From positions 124,001 to 188,000 of the forward strand of contig NZ_DATCTF010000010.1 of NCBI RefSeq assembly GCF_036568125.1: a stretch of 64,000 nt of DNA, given 5' to 3'. The DNA comes from Magnetovibrio sp. Lineage in GTDB: Bacteria; Pseudomonadota; Alphaproteobacteria; Rhodospirillales; Magnetovibrionaceae. Below the pieces are notes generated by a model. That model saw only the letters and a list, made by a program, of their open reading frames with translations, was not told the DNA's origin and did no database searches. This document shows positions 10,955 to 22,198 of the stretch, one piece after another (position 1 is the first letter of the stretch; every line of letters begins with the position of its first letter). The translations under genes and the position numbers were made by a program.

Positions 10955-11423
10955 GACATTGCCGGTCCATGGTTGATGCTCCACACGGCGGGCTGTAAAA
11001 AGTAAGGAAAATTTTAGAAGTATCGTGTTGCAGTTCTATGTCAGCGTTTTTCGTTGGGATTTAGTCCGTGGGAGCTTATATTTAGCGTGCTGAAACCTGT
11101 TGACGGCGGACCGTTGGCCGGGTTAAATCCCAATTCCGGCATGGTGTCGGGATGCAGAAAAAGGGCGTAAGTTGATGACGGCATCTGCCGCCAGCTTTGA
11201 AATGTCGAACGTAACCGCTTTGCGGTCGCGTTCGCGCGCGTTTGATCTGCGGTCGTCCACGCTGATCCTTTCCGTGTCGATCCTCAACGGGAACCTGCTT
11301 CTTAGGTGCCCCTGACGCCTGCGGCTTCGTTTCATGCCGATGGTGTTTAGGGGAAATCATAATCATGCGCCTAACCGAAATTAACGGCGCAAACCCTAAG
11401 AATTGACCCGAAGGACAAAATTC
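10955..11423. promoter_or_regulatory. leuA: divergent control region between histidine kinase and leuA
   Basis: About 470 bases hold the promoter of the kinase gene (leftward) and the leuA leader (rightward). The leader peptide ORF is at 11202-11315. After it lie competing complementary segments: TTAGGTGC (around 11303) can pair with GCGCCTAA (around 11370), and CCCCT (around 11310) with AGGGG (around 11350). This suits an attenuation switch. No other gene is seen here. Confidence 0.6.
11202..11315 (+). CDS. leuL: leuA leader peptide
   Basis: A 37-codon ORF ends about 110 bases before leuA. It contains eight Leu codons, including three in a row (CTG CTT CTT, 11295-11303) four codons before the stop, in the context NGNLLLRCP. 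Leader peptides with runs of Leu codons control leuA by ribosome-mediated attenuation in alphaproteobacteria. A GTG at codon 25 would give a 13-residue version that keeps the Leu run. Segments able to form alternative pairings follow the stop codon. The call rests on position and codon content; no strong ribosome-binding site is visible before the ATG. Confidence 0.7.
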   Translation: MSNVTALRSRSRAFDLRSSTLILSVSILNGNLLLRCP

Positions 11424-12989
11424 ATGAGTACTCCGCAAACCCATCGCGACAGCAACCGCGTCGTCATCTTCGACACCACCTTGCGTGATGGCGAACAATC
11501 GCCCGGCGCATCGATGAACCTGGACGAAAAAATCCGCATCGCCACCGTTTTGGAAGAAATGGGCGTCGATGTGATCGAGGCCGGCTTCCCGATTGCATCC
11601 GAAGGCGATTTCGAGGCGGTCAGCGAGATCGCCAAGATTGTCAAGAATTCGACCGTGTGCGGCTTGGCGCGCGCCACCAAGATGGACATCGAGCGCTGTG
11701 CCGAGGCCATCAAGGCCGCGCCGCGCAACCGCATTCACACCTTCATTTCCACCAGCCCGCTGCATATGAAGTACAAGTTGCAGATGGAGCCCGACAAGGT
11801 GTTCGAAAAGGTCAAGGAAAGCGTGGCGTTTGCCCGCAACTTCACCGACGACGTCGAATGGTCGGCCGAAGACGGCACCCGTACCGAGCACGATTTTCTG
11901 TGTCGTTGCGTCGAAGCCGCCATCGATGCCGGGGCCACCACAATCAACATCCCCGACACCGTCGGTTACACCATGCCGCACGAATACGCGGCGTTGTTTC
12001 ATATGTTGTTCGACCGCGTGCCCAACGCCGACAAGGCGATTTTCTCGGTTCATTGCCACAACGACCTGGGGTTGGCGGTGGCGAACTCTTTGTCCGCCGT
12101 GGGCGCGGGTGCGCGTCAGGTCGAATGCACCATCAACGGCCTGGGCGAACGTGCCGGCAACGCCGCGTTGGAAGAAATCGTCATGGCGTTGAAAACCCGC
12201 CACGACTTGATGCCGTTCGACACCGGGGTGGTAACCGAAGACATTATGAAGGCGTCGCGTTTGGTTTCCGCCGTCACCGGCTTCACCGTTCAGCCGAACA
12301 AAGCCATCGTCGGCAAAAATGCGTTCGCGCACGAAAGCGGTATCCACCAAGACGGCATGCTGAAAAACGCCGAAACCTACGAAATCATGACCCCTGAATC
12401 AGTGGGCCTGACGGAATCGAAGTTGGTCTTGGGCAAGCATTCCGGTCGCCATGCCTTCAAGGAAAAATTGAAGGACTTGGGCTACGACATCGGCGACAAT
12501 GCCATCGAAGTTGCCTTTAAGGGCTTCAAGGACTTGGCCGACAAGAAAAAGGATGTGTTCGACGAAGACATCATGGCCTTGATCGACGATCAGGTCCTGC
12601 GCGCCAACGACCGTATCCAGTTGGTGAGCATGGAAATCTTGTGCGGCACCAAGCATCAGCCGCCCAAGTCCGAGTTGGAAATGTCCATCGACGGTGAGGT
12701 CAAAACCTGCAAATCGACGGGTGACGGCCCGGTGGATGCGGCGTTCAACGCCATCAAGACGTTGTTCCCCCACGAGGCGCGGTTGCAGCTCTATCAAGTG
12801 CATGCTGTGACCCAGGGCACAGACGCCCAGGCCGAGGTTACGGTACGGCTGGAAGAAGACGGGCGCACGGTCAACGGCCAAGCGGCGGACACCGATACCA
12901 TGGTGGCCAGCGCCAAAGCGTACATCAACGCTTTGAACAAGTTGCTGTTGAAGCGTGAAAAAACCGCCCCTTCTGCGCTTTCGGCCTAG
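11424..12989 (+). CDS. leuA: 2-isopropylmalate synthase
   Basis: LeuA condenses 2-oxoisovalerate with acetyl-CoA, committing carbon to leucine. The 521-residue protein has the N-terminal catalytic TIM barrel with the signature FDTTLRDGEQSPGASM, the metal-binding HCHNDLG (SVHCHNDLGLAVANS) and NGLGERAGNA, and a C-terminal LeuA dimerisation/regulatory domain for leucine feedback. The ATG at 11424 has an AAGGAC ribosome-binding site; an upstream start at 11403 would add only seven residues. It is preceded by a Leu-rich leader peptide and followed by a terminator at 13018. Confidence 0.96.
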   Translation: MSTPQTHRDSNRVVIFDTTLRDGEQSPGASMNLDEKIRIATVLEEMGVDVIEAGFPIASEGDFEAVSEIAKIVKNSTVCGLARATKMDIERCAEAIKAAPRNRIHTFISTSPLHMKYKLQMEPDKVFEKVKESVAFARNFTDDVEWSAEDGTRTEHDFLCRCVEAAIDAGATTINIPDTVGYTMPHEYAALFHMLFDRVPNADKAIFSVHCHNDLGLAVANSLSAVGAGARQVECTINGLGERAGNAALEEIVMALKTRHDLMPFDTGVVTEDIMKASRLVSAVTGFTVQPNKAIVGKNAFAHESGIHQDGMLKNAETYEIMTPESVGLTESKLVLGKHSGRHAFKEKLKDLGYDIGDNAIEVAFKGFKDLADKKKDVFDEDIMALIDDQVLRANDRIQLVSMEILCGTKHQPPKSELEMSIDGEVKTCKSTGDGPVDAAFNAIKTLFPHEARLQLYQVHAVTQGTDAQAEVTVRLEEDGRTVNGQAADTDTMVASAKAYINALNKLLLKREKTAPSALSA

Positions 12990-13017
12990 CTTTCCTAGGC
13001 GGGGGTTGAGTATAAAT

Positions 13018-13064
13018 AGAGTGCCGGGGCCGATTCGCTTATCGTTCCTCCGGCACTCTTTCTA
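13018..13064 (+). terminator. terminator after leuA
   Basis: Arms AGAGTGCCGG (13018-13027) and CCGGCACTCT (13050-13059) form a perfect 10-bp stem with a 22-base loop, followed by TTCT. The weak T-tract lowers confidence slightly. Confidence 0.75.
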
Positions 13065-13166
13065 TCACGTTTCCGAAAACGACCCGCTTTTCGGCCGCGC
13101 ATCAGGCAGCGTTTCAGGCGATTATTCGGGGGACTAAGCGGGAACCGGCACATACGCGGGGTTTGA

Positions 13167-14213
<1,047 letters not shown>

Positions 14214-14239
14214 GCGTTATGCGCATTCCGCTTTTACCG

Positions 14240-14277
14240 GCACCCGTGCAGTTCTTGCACGGGTGTTGTTGTTTTTA
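14240..14277 (+). terminator. terminator between mreB and mreC
   Basis: The stem GCACCCGTGCA / TGCACGGGTG with a short loop is followed by a T-rich run (TTGTTGTTTTT). It should reduce read-through from the highly expressed mreB into mreC. Confidence 0.85.
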
Positions 14278-14354
14278 GGCCGTATAAACTATATTAACTA
14301 TGTCTTGCCCATACTGGGTTGTGGGCGTGGGGCAATGAATAGGGAAGACATGCG

Positions 14355-15236
14355 GTGAAAAACCGCCAACACCTTGGACATCATCTGATGCATCCCGAAA
14401 AAGGGATGGCTGGCCGCGTCGGTTATCTGGGGCTGGTCCTGGCGGCGTTTGCGTTGATGCTATTGGGCAAAGCCGATATTTTGGTGATGGAACGGGTGCG
14501 CGCGTCTGTGTCCGATGCCGTCGCACCGGTTTTGGACGTGCTGTCGCGCCCGGTGGCGTCGGTGGACCGCGCCATTGACGAGCTGACCGCGCTTTCCGCC
14601 GTGCGGGCCGAAAATGCCCGGCTGCGTGAGGAAAACCAGCGCTTGCTCGAATGGCAAGCCGCGGCGCGCAAGCTGTCGGCGGAAAACCAACAGCTCAAGG
14701 GCTTGCTCAATTTCGCACCGGGTGCTGAACCCGGTTTTATTTCGGGACGCGTGATCGCGGATTCCGGAGGGGCGTTCGTTCATTCCGTACTGCTCAGCGC
14801 CGGCGCGCGCGACAACGTTGCCAAGGGCCAAGCGGTGATCACCGGCGACGGTCTGGTGGGCCGGGTTCACGGTGTCGGTGCGCGTTCAAGTCGCGTGCTG
14901 TTGATCACCGACTTGAACTCACGCATTCCGGTTGTGGTCGAAGCCACCCGCACGCGGGCGATCCTGGCTGGCGACAACTCCGACCGGCCGCGTTTGATCC
15001 ATTTGCCACCAGGTGTGGAGGTCAGCATTGGCGACCGCATCGTGACATCTGGTCATGGCGGTGCTTTCCCGCCGGGCATTCCCGTTGGTGTGGTCTCGCA
15101 TGCCGGTGAGGGCAGCGTGACGGTGAAGCCATACGTGCATCGCGATCGTTTGGAATACGTGCGCGTGGTCGATTACGGCTTACAGGGCATTCTCGATTCA
15201 TCCTCCGCCGCCGAAGGCGCGGGGGTTTCGCAATGA
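14355..15236 (+). CDS. mreC: rod shape-determining protein MreC
   Basis: This 293-residue inner-membrane protein has one TM helix (about residues 25-45), a coiled coil (AENARLREENQRLLEWQAAARKL) and the periplasmic double beta-barrel typical of MreC (GDRIVTSGHGGAFPPGIPVG). It links MreB filaments to PBP2 and RodA. The start is a GTG at 14355 with GGGAAG upstream. The end overlaps the mreD start by four bases (ATGA), indicating translational coupling. The mreC-mreD-mrdA-rodA order is standard. Confidence 0.94.
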   Translation: MKNRQHLGHHLMHPEKGMAGRVGYLGLVLAAFALMLLGKADILVMERVRASVSDAVAPVLDVLSRPVASVDRAIDELTALSAVRAENARLREENQRLLEWQAAARKLSAENQQLKGLLNFAPGAEPGFISGRVIADSGGAFVHSVLLSAGARDNVAKGQAVITGDGLVGRVHGVGARSSRVLLITDLNSRIPVVVEATRTRAILAGDNSDRPRLIHLPPGVEVSIGDRIVTSGHGGAFPPGIPVGVVSHAGEGSVTVKPYVHRDRLEYVRVVDYGLQGILDSSSAAEGAGVSQ

Positions 15237-15748
15237 ATCTGACGTTCTGGCAACGTCTGGATCTGGTTATGCGCGGCGTTACGCCGTTCTTCCTGACCTT
15301 GGTTTTGGTGATCTTAGGCCAAGTGCCGCTGCACATTCCCGGGTTTGCCGAAGTCGCGCCGCTGTTGCCTTTGATGGCGGTCTATCACTGGGCCATATAT
15401 CGACCGGATCTTCTGCCAGCAATTGCGGTGTTCGTCGCTGGGTTGTTGCAAGACGCGCTGAGCGGTATGCCGTTCGGCGTCAACACCGTGGTGTTTGTGT
15501 TGGTGCACATGGCGGTGATGAGCCAGCAGGTGTTTTTCATGGGCCGGTCTTTCATGGTCGTGTGGCTTGGTTTTGCGATGGTCGCGGCGGGTGCGACGGT
15601 GTTGACGTGGCTTTTGACGGCACTGTTTTTTTCCGCCTTCTCCACGCCGGAAGCCGCGTTCGTGCAGTACGTGGTAACCGTCGGCGTGTTCCCTGCATTG
15701 GCATGGCTGCAAGTGCGCTGGCAGCAGTCCGTCTTGGCGCAGGTGTAA
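15233..15748 (+). CDS. mreD: rod shape-determining protein MreD
   Basis: This polytopic membrane protein of 171 residues has five or six predicted TM segments and the family hallmarks YHWAIYRPDLLP and GLLQDALSGMPFG. It joins MreC in the elongasome. It overlaps the mreC end by four bases and is followed by mrdA after 16 bases. Confidence 0.93.
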   Translation: MNLTFWQRLDLVMRGVTPFFLTLVLVILGQVPLHIPGFAEVAPLLPLMAVYHWAIYRPDLLPAIAVFVAGLLQDALSGMPFGVNTVVFVLVHMAVMSQQVFFMGRSFMVVWLGFAMVAAGATVLTWLLTALFFSAFSTPEAAFVQYVVTVGVFPALAWLQVRWQQSVLAQV

Positions 15749-15764
15749 GGGAGCGCGATACGCG

Positions 15765-17657
15765 ATGCATAGGGATTCGGAGCGCCATAAACTCTTTTCC
15801 CGCCGCGCCTTGATGTTGGGGGGCGGTCAAGCCGCGCTGTTGTCGGTGTTGGCCGGGCGGATGTATTACCTGCAGGTGGTGGAATCGGAACGTTACGTCA
15901 CCTTGGCGGACGAAAACCGCATCAACTTCCGCCTGTTGCCGCCGCCACGGGGGCGCATCGTCGACCGTCACGGCAAACCGATGGCGGACAATCAACAAAA
16001 TTACCGGGTGGTGATCATCCCCGAGCAAGCAGGCGACGTCGAGCGCACGCTCGACCTGTTGTCGCTGATCGTGCCGTTGAGCGGCGGCGAGCGTCGCCGC
16101 ATCGCTCGCGAGGTCAAGCGCAAGCGCGCGTTTGTGCCCATCACGGTGCGCGAGAACCTCGACTGGTCCGAGGTGGCGCGCATTGAAGTCAACACCCCCG
16201 ACCTGCCCGGCGTGCTGATCGACGTTGGCCAAAGCCGCAATTACGCCATGGGGGCGGAAACAGCCCATGTGCTGGGCTATGTGGCGGCGGTGTCGGAAAA
16301 AGACCTCACCGGCGATCCACTGCTGGAATTGCCCGGCTTTCGCATCGGCAAGGCCGGGGTCGAAAAGATTTACGATCTGTCCTTGCGTGGCTCTGGCGGC
16401 AGTTCCCAGGTCGAGGTCAACGCCTTGGGCCGCGTGATCCGCGAACTCAATCGCCAAGAGGGTCAGCCGGGCAACGAAGTGCGCCTGACCATCGATGCCG
16501 AATTGCAGCATTTCATTACCGAGCGTCTGGGCAACGAAAGCGCCACCGTGGTGGTGGTGGATGTGCATACCGGCGAGATCCTGTCGCTGGTCTCTTCGCC
16601 GTCGTTCGACCCCAATTCGTTCAACACCGGTCTCAGTCAGGCGGAATGGGAATCGCTGATCAGCAACCCCAAGGCGCCGCTGACCAACAAAGCCATCGTC
16701 GGACAGTACGCGCCGGGCTCGACCTTCAAGCCGGTGGTGGCATTGGCGGGGTTGGAAAAGGGTGTGATCACGGCGGACACGAAAATCAACTGCGCCGGTT
16801 CCACCAAGCTCGGCAACGCCGAATTCCATTGTTGGAAGAAGGGCGGCCATGGGGTGTTGGACCTGCAAGGTGCGATCGAACATTCGTGCGACGTCTACTT
16901 CTACGACGTTGCACGGCGCACCGGGATCGAGCGCATCGCCGCGATGGCGCGCCGGTTCGGCCTGGGCGATCGTTTGGGGCTTGATCTGCCGGGTGAAAAA
17001 CCCGGCCTGGTGCCCAGCAACAAATGGAAGCTCGGTGCCATCGGATCGCCTTGGCAGCTCGGTGAAACGTTGATCGCGGGGATCGGCCAGGGCTATATCC
17101 TCACCACGCCGTTGCAATTGGCGGTGATGACCGCGCGCTTGGCCAACGGCGGCCGCGCGGTGACGCCGCGTTTGACTATGGATAAGGTTACGGAAACCGG
17201 ACTGGAACCGTATCCGGACGAAGAGGCCGTCTCGCTGGGGGTCACGCCGGAGCATCTTTCGGTGGTTCTCAAGGGCATGGATGACGTGGTCAATTCGCCC
17301 ACCGGAACCGCGCGCCGTTCGCGCATTACCGAACCCCAGTGGCGCATGGCGGGCAAGACCGGCACGGTTCAGGTGCGGCGCATCTCCAAGGCCGAACGCG
17401 AAACCGGGGTTTTGAAAAACGAAGATTTGCCGTGGAAAGAGCGCGACCATGCGCTGTTCGTCGGCTACGCGCCGGTGGACAGTCCGCGTTTCGCGGTGTC
17501 GGTGGTGGTCGAACACGGTGGCGGCGGCTCGTCGACGGCCGCGCCGATCGCTCGAGACGTGTTGCACGAGACCCAGCGTCTGGCCGCGCTGCGCCCCACG
17601 CCGGGGCGTCAGGAAGCGCGCAAATCCAACACATCCGATAAGGGAGGCAAGGTCTGA
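15765..17657 (+). CDS. mrdA: penicillin-binding protein 2 (elongation transpeptidase)
   Basis: The class B PBP of 630 residues cross-links peptidoglycan during side-wall growth. It has one N-terminal TM anchor, a dimerisation domain starting at PPPRGRIVDRHGKPMADN, and the transpeptidase domain. The active-site SxxK is STFK in APGSTFKPVVAL (about residue 325), the SxN equivalent is SCD in EHSCDVYFYD, and the KTGT motif is in MAGKTGTVQV (about residue 530). It lies in the mre operon directly before rodA, two bases apart, so PBP2 and its glycosyltransferase partner are made together. Confidence 0.95.
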   Translation: MHRDSERHKLFSRRALMLGGGQAALLSVLAGRMYYLQVVESERYVTLADENRINFRLLPPPRGRIVDRHGKPMADNQQNYRVVIIPEQAGDVERTLDLLSLIVPLSGGERRRIAREVKRKRAFVPITVRENLDWSEVARIEVNTPDLPGVLIDVGQSRNYAMGAETAHVLGYVAAVSEKDLTGDPLLELPGFRIGKAGVEKIYDLSLRGSGGSSQVEVNALGRVIRELNRQEGQPGNEVRLTIDAELQHFITERLGNESATVVVVDVHTGEILSLVSSPSFDPNSFNTGLSQAEWESLISNPKAPLTNKAIVGQYAPGSTFKPVVALAGLEKGVITADTKINCAGSTKLGNAEFHCWKKGGHGVLDLQGAIEHSCDVYFYDVARRTGIERIAAMARRFGLGDRLGLDLPGEKPGLVPSNKWKLGAIGSPWQLGETLIAGIGQGYILTTPLQLAVMTARLANGGRAVTPRLTMDKVTETGLEPYPDEEAVSLGVTPEHLSVVLKGMDDVVNSPTGTARRSRITEPQWRMAGKTGTVQVRRISKAERETGVLKNEDLPWKERDHALFVGYAPVDSPRFAVSVVVEHGGGGSSTAAPIARDVLHETQRLAALRPTPGRQEARKSNTSDKGGKV

Positions 17658-17659
17658 TC

Positions 17660-18817
17660 ATGCTGTATCACGACGGTCTGCTGTCCCAGCCCAAGGTGAG
17701 CATCGGGCAAAAGCTCCTGCATCTGCATTGGCTGTTCGTGATCTTGTTGACGCTAACCGCTTCCATCGGCTTCGCCATGCTGTACAGCGCCGCGGGGGGC
17801 GATTTCGACCCATGGGCGTCGCGCCAAATGGTGCGCTTCGGGGTCGGCATGTTGGGCATGGTGGTGATCGCCGTGACCGACATCCGCTTTTGGCTGCGCT
17901 ATGCCTATGCGTTCTATGTCCTGGTTTTGGTGTTGTTGTTGGGGGTTGAACTGGCCGGCTTCGTCGGCATGGGGGCGCAGCGCTGGATCAGCCTCGGCTT
18001 TTTTAACATTCAACCGTCCGAACTGATGAAGATCGCCATGGTGTTGGCGTTGGCGCGCTATTTTCACGGCGGCAGCATCGAAGACGTGGGCCGTCCGATG
18101 TTTCTGCTGCCGCCCGCGATCATGGTCGCGGTGCCGGCGGTGCTGATCATTCGCCAGCCCGATTTGGGCACCACCTTGATGTTGCTGCTGGCCAGCGTGG
18201 CGATTTTCTTCGCCGCGGGCGTGCGTATGTGGAAATTCATCCTCGCGGGCGTGTTGGGGCTGATCAGTGCGCCGGTGGCGTGGTTCACGATTTTGCGTGA
18301 TTATCAAAAACAGCGCATTTTGACCTTTCTCAACCCTGAATCGGACACCTTGGGGTCTGGATATCACATCATCCAGTCGAAAATCGCGCTGGGCTCCGGC
18401 GGAATGTTCGGCAAGGGGTTCATGCAAGGCACGCAAAGCCACCTAAACTTTCTGCCGGAAAAGCAAACCGACTTCATCTTCACCATGCTGGCCGAGGAAT
18501 TCGGCCTGGTCGGCGGTTTGACGCTGATCGCGCTGTACGTCTTGCTGTTGGCCTACGGCTTCGTCATTGCGATGTCGTCGCGCAACCACTTCGGCCGCTT
18601 GGTGGGGATCGGCGTGACGGTGACGTTTTTCCTCTACATTTTCATCAACATCGCCATGGTCATGGGCCTGATCCCGGTGGTCGGCGTGCCGCTGCCGTTG
18701 GTGTCGTACGGCGGTACGGCGATGCTGACGATCCTGTTCGGGTTCGGGCTGTTGCTGTGTGTGCACATCCACCAAGACCTGACCATCGGACGGCGCGACA
18801 GCGGCGACGAGTTTTAA
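17660..18817 (+). CDS. rodA: peptidoglycan glycosyltransferase RodA (SEDS family)
   Basis: This SEDS glycosyltransferase of 385 residues polymerises lipid II together with PBP2. About ten TM helices are visible, with the family motifs GAQRWISLGFFNIQPSELMK and, near the C-terminus, GVPLPLVSYGGTAML. The ATG lies two bases after the mrdA stop. It is the last gene of the shape operon; a strong hairpin at 18976 lies downstream. Confidence 0.96.
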   Translation: MLYHDGLLSQPKVSIGQKLLHLHWLFVILLTLTASIGFAMLYSAAGGDFDPWASRQMVRFGVGMLGMVVIAVTDIRFWLRYAYAFYVLVLVLLLGVELAGFVGMGAQRWISLGFFNIQPSELMKIAMVLALARYFHGGSIEDVGRPMFLLPPAIMVAVPAVLIIRQPDLGTTLMLLLASVAIFFAAGVRMWKFILAGVLGLISAPVAWFTILRDYQKQRILTFLNPESDTLGSGYHIIQSKIALGSGGMFGKGFMQGTQSHLNFLPEKQTDFIFTMLAEEFGLVGGLTLIALYVLLLAYGFVIAMSSRNHFGRLVGIGVTVTFFLYIFINIAMVMGLIPVVGVPLPLVSYGGTAMLTILFGFGLLLCVHIHQDLTIGRRDSGDEF

Positions 18818-18975
18818 GGCCACTTCGTCGCACGTCCATCCGTTTGCGCGTCCGCTCAGTGCTTGCAAAATGCGATGCATTTCGTTTTTGCACGGCGTCG
18901 ATCTGCCGATTTTGCATTGCTAGATCTGTCTGTTTCTCTCTCTTCAGAAAATAAAGCAAATCATATCAATTGATT

Positions 18976-19010
18976 AAAGGGCATGCCGGTCTGGCATGCC
19001 CTTTGCTTTT
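18976..19010. terminator. strong hairpin terminator between rodA and the hemerythrin gene
   Basis: A perfect 12-bp stem (AAAGGGCATGCC / GGCATGCCCTTT) with a five-base loop is followed by GCTTTT and preceded by an A/T-rich stretch. It could terminate in either direction, but on the plus strand it ends the rodA transcript. The 160 bases between rodA and the hairpin contain several copies of TGCAAAA/TTTTGCA but no gene. Confidence 0.85.
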
Positions 19011-19079
19011 ATGTGTTCCGGATACGAAACAAAGGGGGGCCAGAAAGGCCTTAAACGCATCTCTGAAGAGGAAACGAAA

Positions 19080-19817
19080 ATGTATTATTCCGTCGATGAT
19101 TTGCTCGGCATTCGCGAATTGCCGGAGTTTTTACGGTCTGAAAACTGCTTCAACGACATGCAGCACGCCATGTTGGTGATCCTTTTTCGACGTGGGCTCG
19201 AGAGCCTCTGTGAAAAGAAAATGGGTTGCGTCGACAAGATGTTCGATGTCGCAACGCTTTATCTTTACATTCACTTTCTCAATGAAGAGGAGGGCATGGC
19301 TTTTCAGATGGAAGAAGGTCTGGTCACGCGTGACGAAATGATCAAACATTCCGAAAGCCACCTGAGCTTTCTCGATTATTGGAGCGAACATGTTCTGTTT
19401 CCGCACAAGAAGCAGGAAACCTCCACAGAACAAACCATCGATAACGTGGTCACCTTCTACAACTTGATCATCAAGCACATCGAGCACACCGACATCCCGA
19501 CCTACGGCTCCAACGCCGTGACGGTTGAGCAAACCCGCAGGGAATTGGCGCGCATTGCGAACACGAGCATGCCCATGTCGCCGTTTATGTCAGGCGCTTA
19601 CGATGTCGTGAAGCTGCTCAACCCGGAAGTCGCCACGTGTCTCGATGCGAGCCGTCTCGGCCAGACCGCATTGTCGAGCCTGGAGAAAAAATTGAACTTG
19701 GTGCCCAATGTCGGGCGGATTTTGAAGGGGTCTTGTGGCTCGCTGCGGGATCGTTTCGCCGACCAAACCGGTGGTGATCCCACCGCCGCCATCGGTGCGG
19801 CCAAGATCTATGCGTAA
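19080..19817 (+). CDS. hemerythrin-like diiron protein with C-terminal extension
   Basis: The first 140 residues of this 245-residue protein carry the spacing of hemerythrin iron ligands: His29, His65 with Glu69 (HFLNEE), His90 and His94 (HSESH), and His133 with Asp138 (HIEHTD). Such proteins bind O2 or NO reversibly for sensing, storage or delivery. About 100 further residues have no recognisable domain. The ATG at 19080 has a GAAGAGGAAA ribosome-binding region; the longer frame from 18996 would run through the terminator hairpin. The gene stands alone. The family call is firm from the ligand pattern; the physiological ligand is unknown. Confidence 0.8.
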   Translation: MYYSVDDLLGIRELPEFLRSENCFNDMQHAMLVILFRRGLESLCEKKMGCVDKMFDVATLYLYIHFLNEEEGMAFQMEEGLVTRDEMIKHSESHLSFLDYWSEHVLFPHKKQETSTEQTIDNVVTFYNLIIKHIEHTDIPTYGSNAVTVEQTRRELARIANTSMPMSPFMSGAYDVVKLLNPEVATCLDASRLGQTALSSLEKKLNLVPNVGRILKGSCGSLRDRFADQTGGDPTAAIGAAKIYA

Positions 19818-20141
19818 CCTCCGCGCATATGAGACCGGCTTTTGAAGCGGTGAGCAGGTGTCTGACTGGTCGGTCGTCCAGGCCGACCAGTCCGCTGCCC
19901 GAAGCCGCCATTGCCGCCTTGTGGTGTCAGCCCCTCAAAAGCCTGATGGACGGGGCCGCAGGGCGCAATAAAGTTGAAAAATAAGTTGCGCCAATCCTGA
20001 GGCCACTTTATATCATCCCCACCAACCGGAAATCGGCATCGGCACCGTTCAGCCTGTCTGCGTATACCGTCAGAAAACTTCAGGTCGACGGGTAAGCCGC
20101 GATTATCCGTAAGTGTCAAAAGCACTTTAAATCAATGCGAT
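19818..20141. other. non-coding gap before tRNA-Lys
   Basis: No convincing gene is seen. A perfect 10-bp inverted repeat (GACTGGTCGG, 19864-19873 / CCGACCAGTC, 19883-19892) lies 47 bases after the hemerythrin gene and could be its terminator, though no T-run follows. The last 30 bases carry the tRNA promoter region, with TTTAAAT as a possible -10-like element. Confidence 0.5.
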
Positions 20142-21786
<1,645 letters not shown>

Positions 21787-21811
21787 AACCAATGCCTCCA
21801 AGCCTAAGACC

Positions 21812-21961
21812 TCAACCATGCTGAAACATGGCGGTGAGGATGTCGAGTAAATGCTCTTCGAACAGGTCCATCTCAGCATCCACAACCGGTAACTCATCCG
21901 GCCAATTCGTGGAAACCGATGTATCAGAAACCTTACTTTCCGTTGCGGTAGAATTGGGCAC
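21812..21961 (-). CDS. small acidic protein before the recombinase gene
   Basis: This 49-residue ORF (starting MPNSTATESK, ending DILTAMFQHG) begins with a GTG at 21961 preceded by a strong AAAGGAGG site (around 21973). An ATG four bases upstream in another frame opens only a ten-codon ORF, so the GTG is the productive start. The protein is acidic (DELPVVDAEMDLFEEH) and has no recognised domain. It lies between the 68-residue ORF and the recombinase in the element's leftward operon, so it could be a directionality factor or a small regulator; neither is shown by sequence. Confidence 0.55.
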   Translation of the reverse strand: MPNSTATESKVSDTSVSTNWPDELPVVDAEMDLFEEHLLDILTAMFQHG

Positions 21962-21991
21962 TCATCGTAAACCTCCTTTCATGCCAGGATG

Positions 21992-22198
21992 CTACCGGCC
22001 CTTTCCTTGCCGTACCTTTCCGGATGCCCCGTAACAGAGGTCATCGATGTCTTGGGCGAGACCATTGCGCCCAAATTCTTCCAGAACCAATTTCCGAAAG
22101 GCCTGGAATTGATGTGGGGCAAGACCGATCTCCGCAGCCGTTAGGATGCGGTTGATCCGTGGATTCACAGCGTTCATGATTTCGCGTGGATCAGTCAT
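21992..22198 (-). CDS. small protein of unknown function in the element operon
   Basis: The 68-residue protein starts MTDPREIMNAVNPRIN and overlaps the stop of the upstream initiator gene by four bases (ATGA), which supports translation. It is helical in character (AAEIGLAPHQFQAFRKLVLEEF), with a spacing that could suit a small DNA-binding or excisionase-like fold, but no family is recognised. It sits between the replication/relaxase-like gene and the 49-residue ORF. Confidence 0.6.
   Translation of the reverse strand: MTDPREIMNAVNPRINRILTAAEIGLAPHQFQAFRKLVLEEFGRNGLAQDIDDLCYGASGKVRQGKGR

Noticed and set aside
15552-17567. A 671-codon open frame antisense to mreD/mrdA
   Set aside because: Shadow of well-supported cell-shape genes, no domain visible.
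19808-20125. A 105-codon minus-strand ORF between the hemerythrin gene and tRNA-Lys
   Set aside because: No ribosome-binding site, no hydrophobic or domain pattern, and it contains a perfect inverted repeat better read as a terminator.
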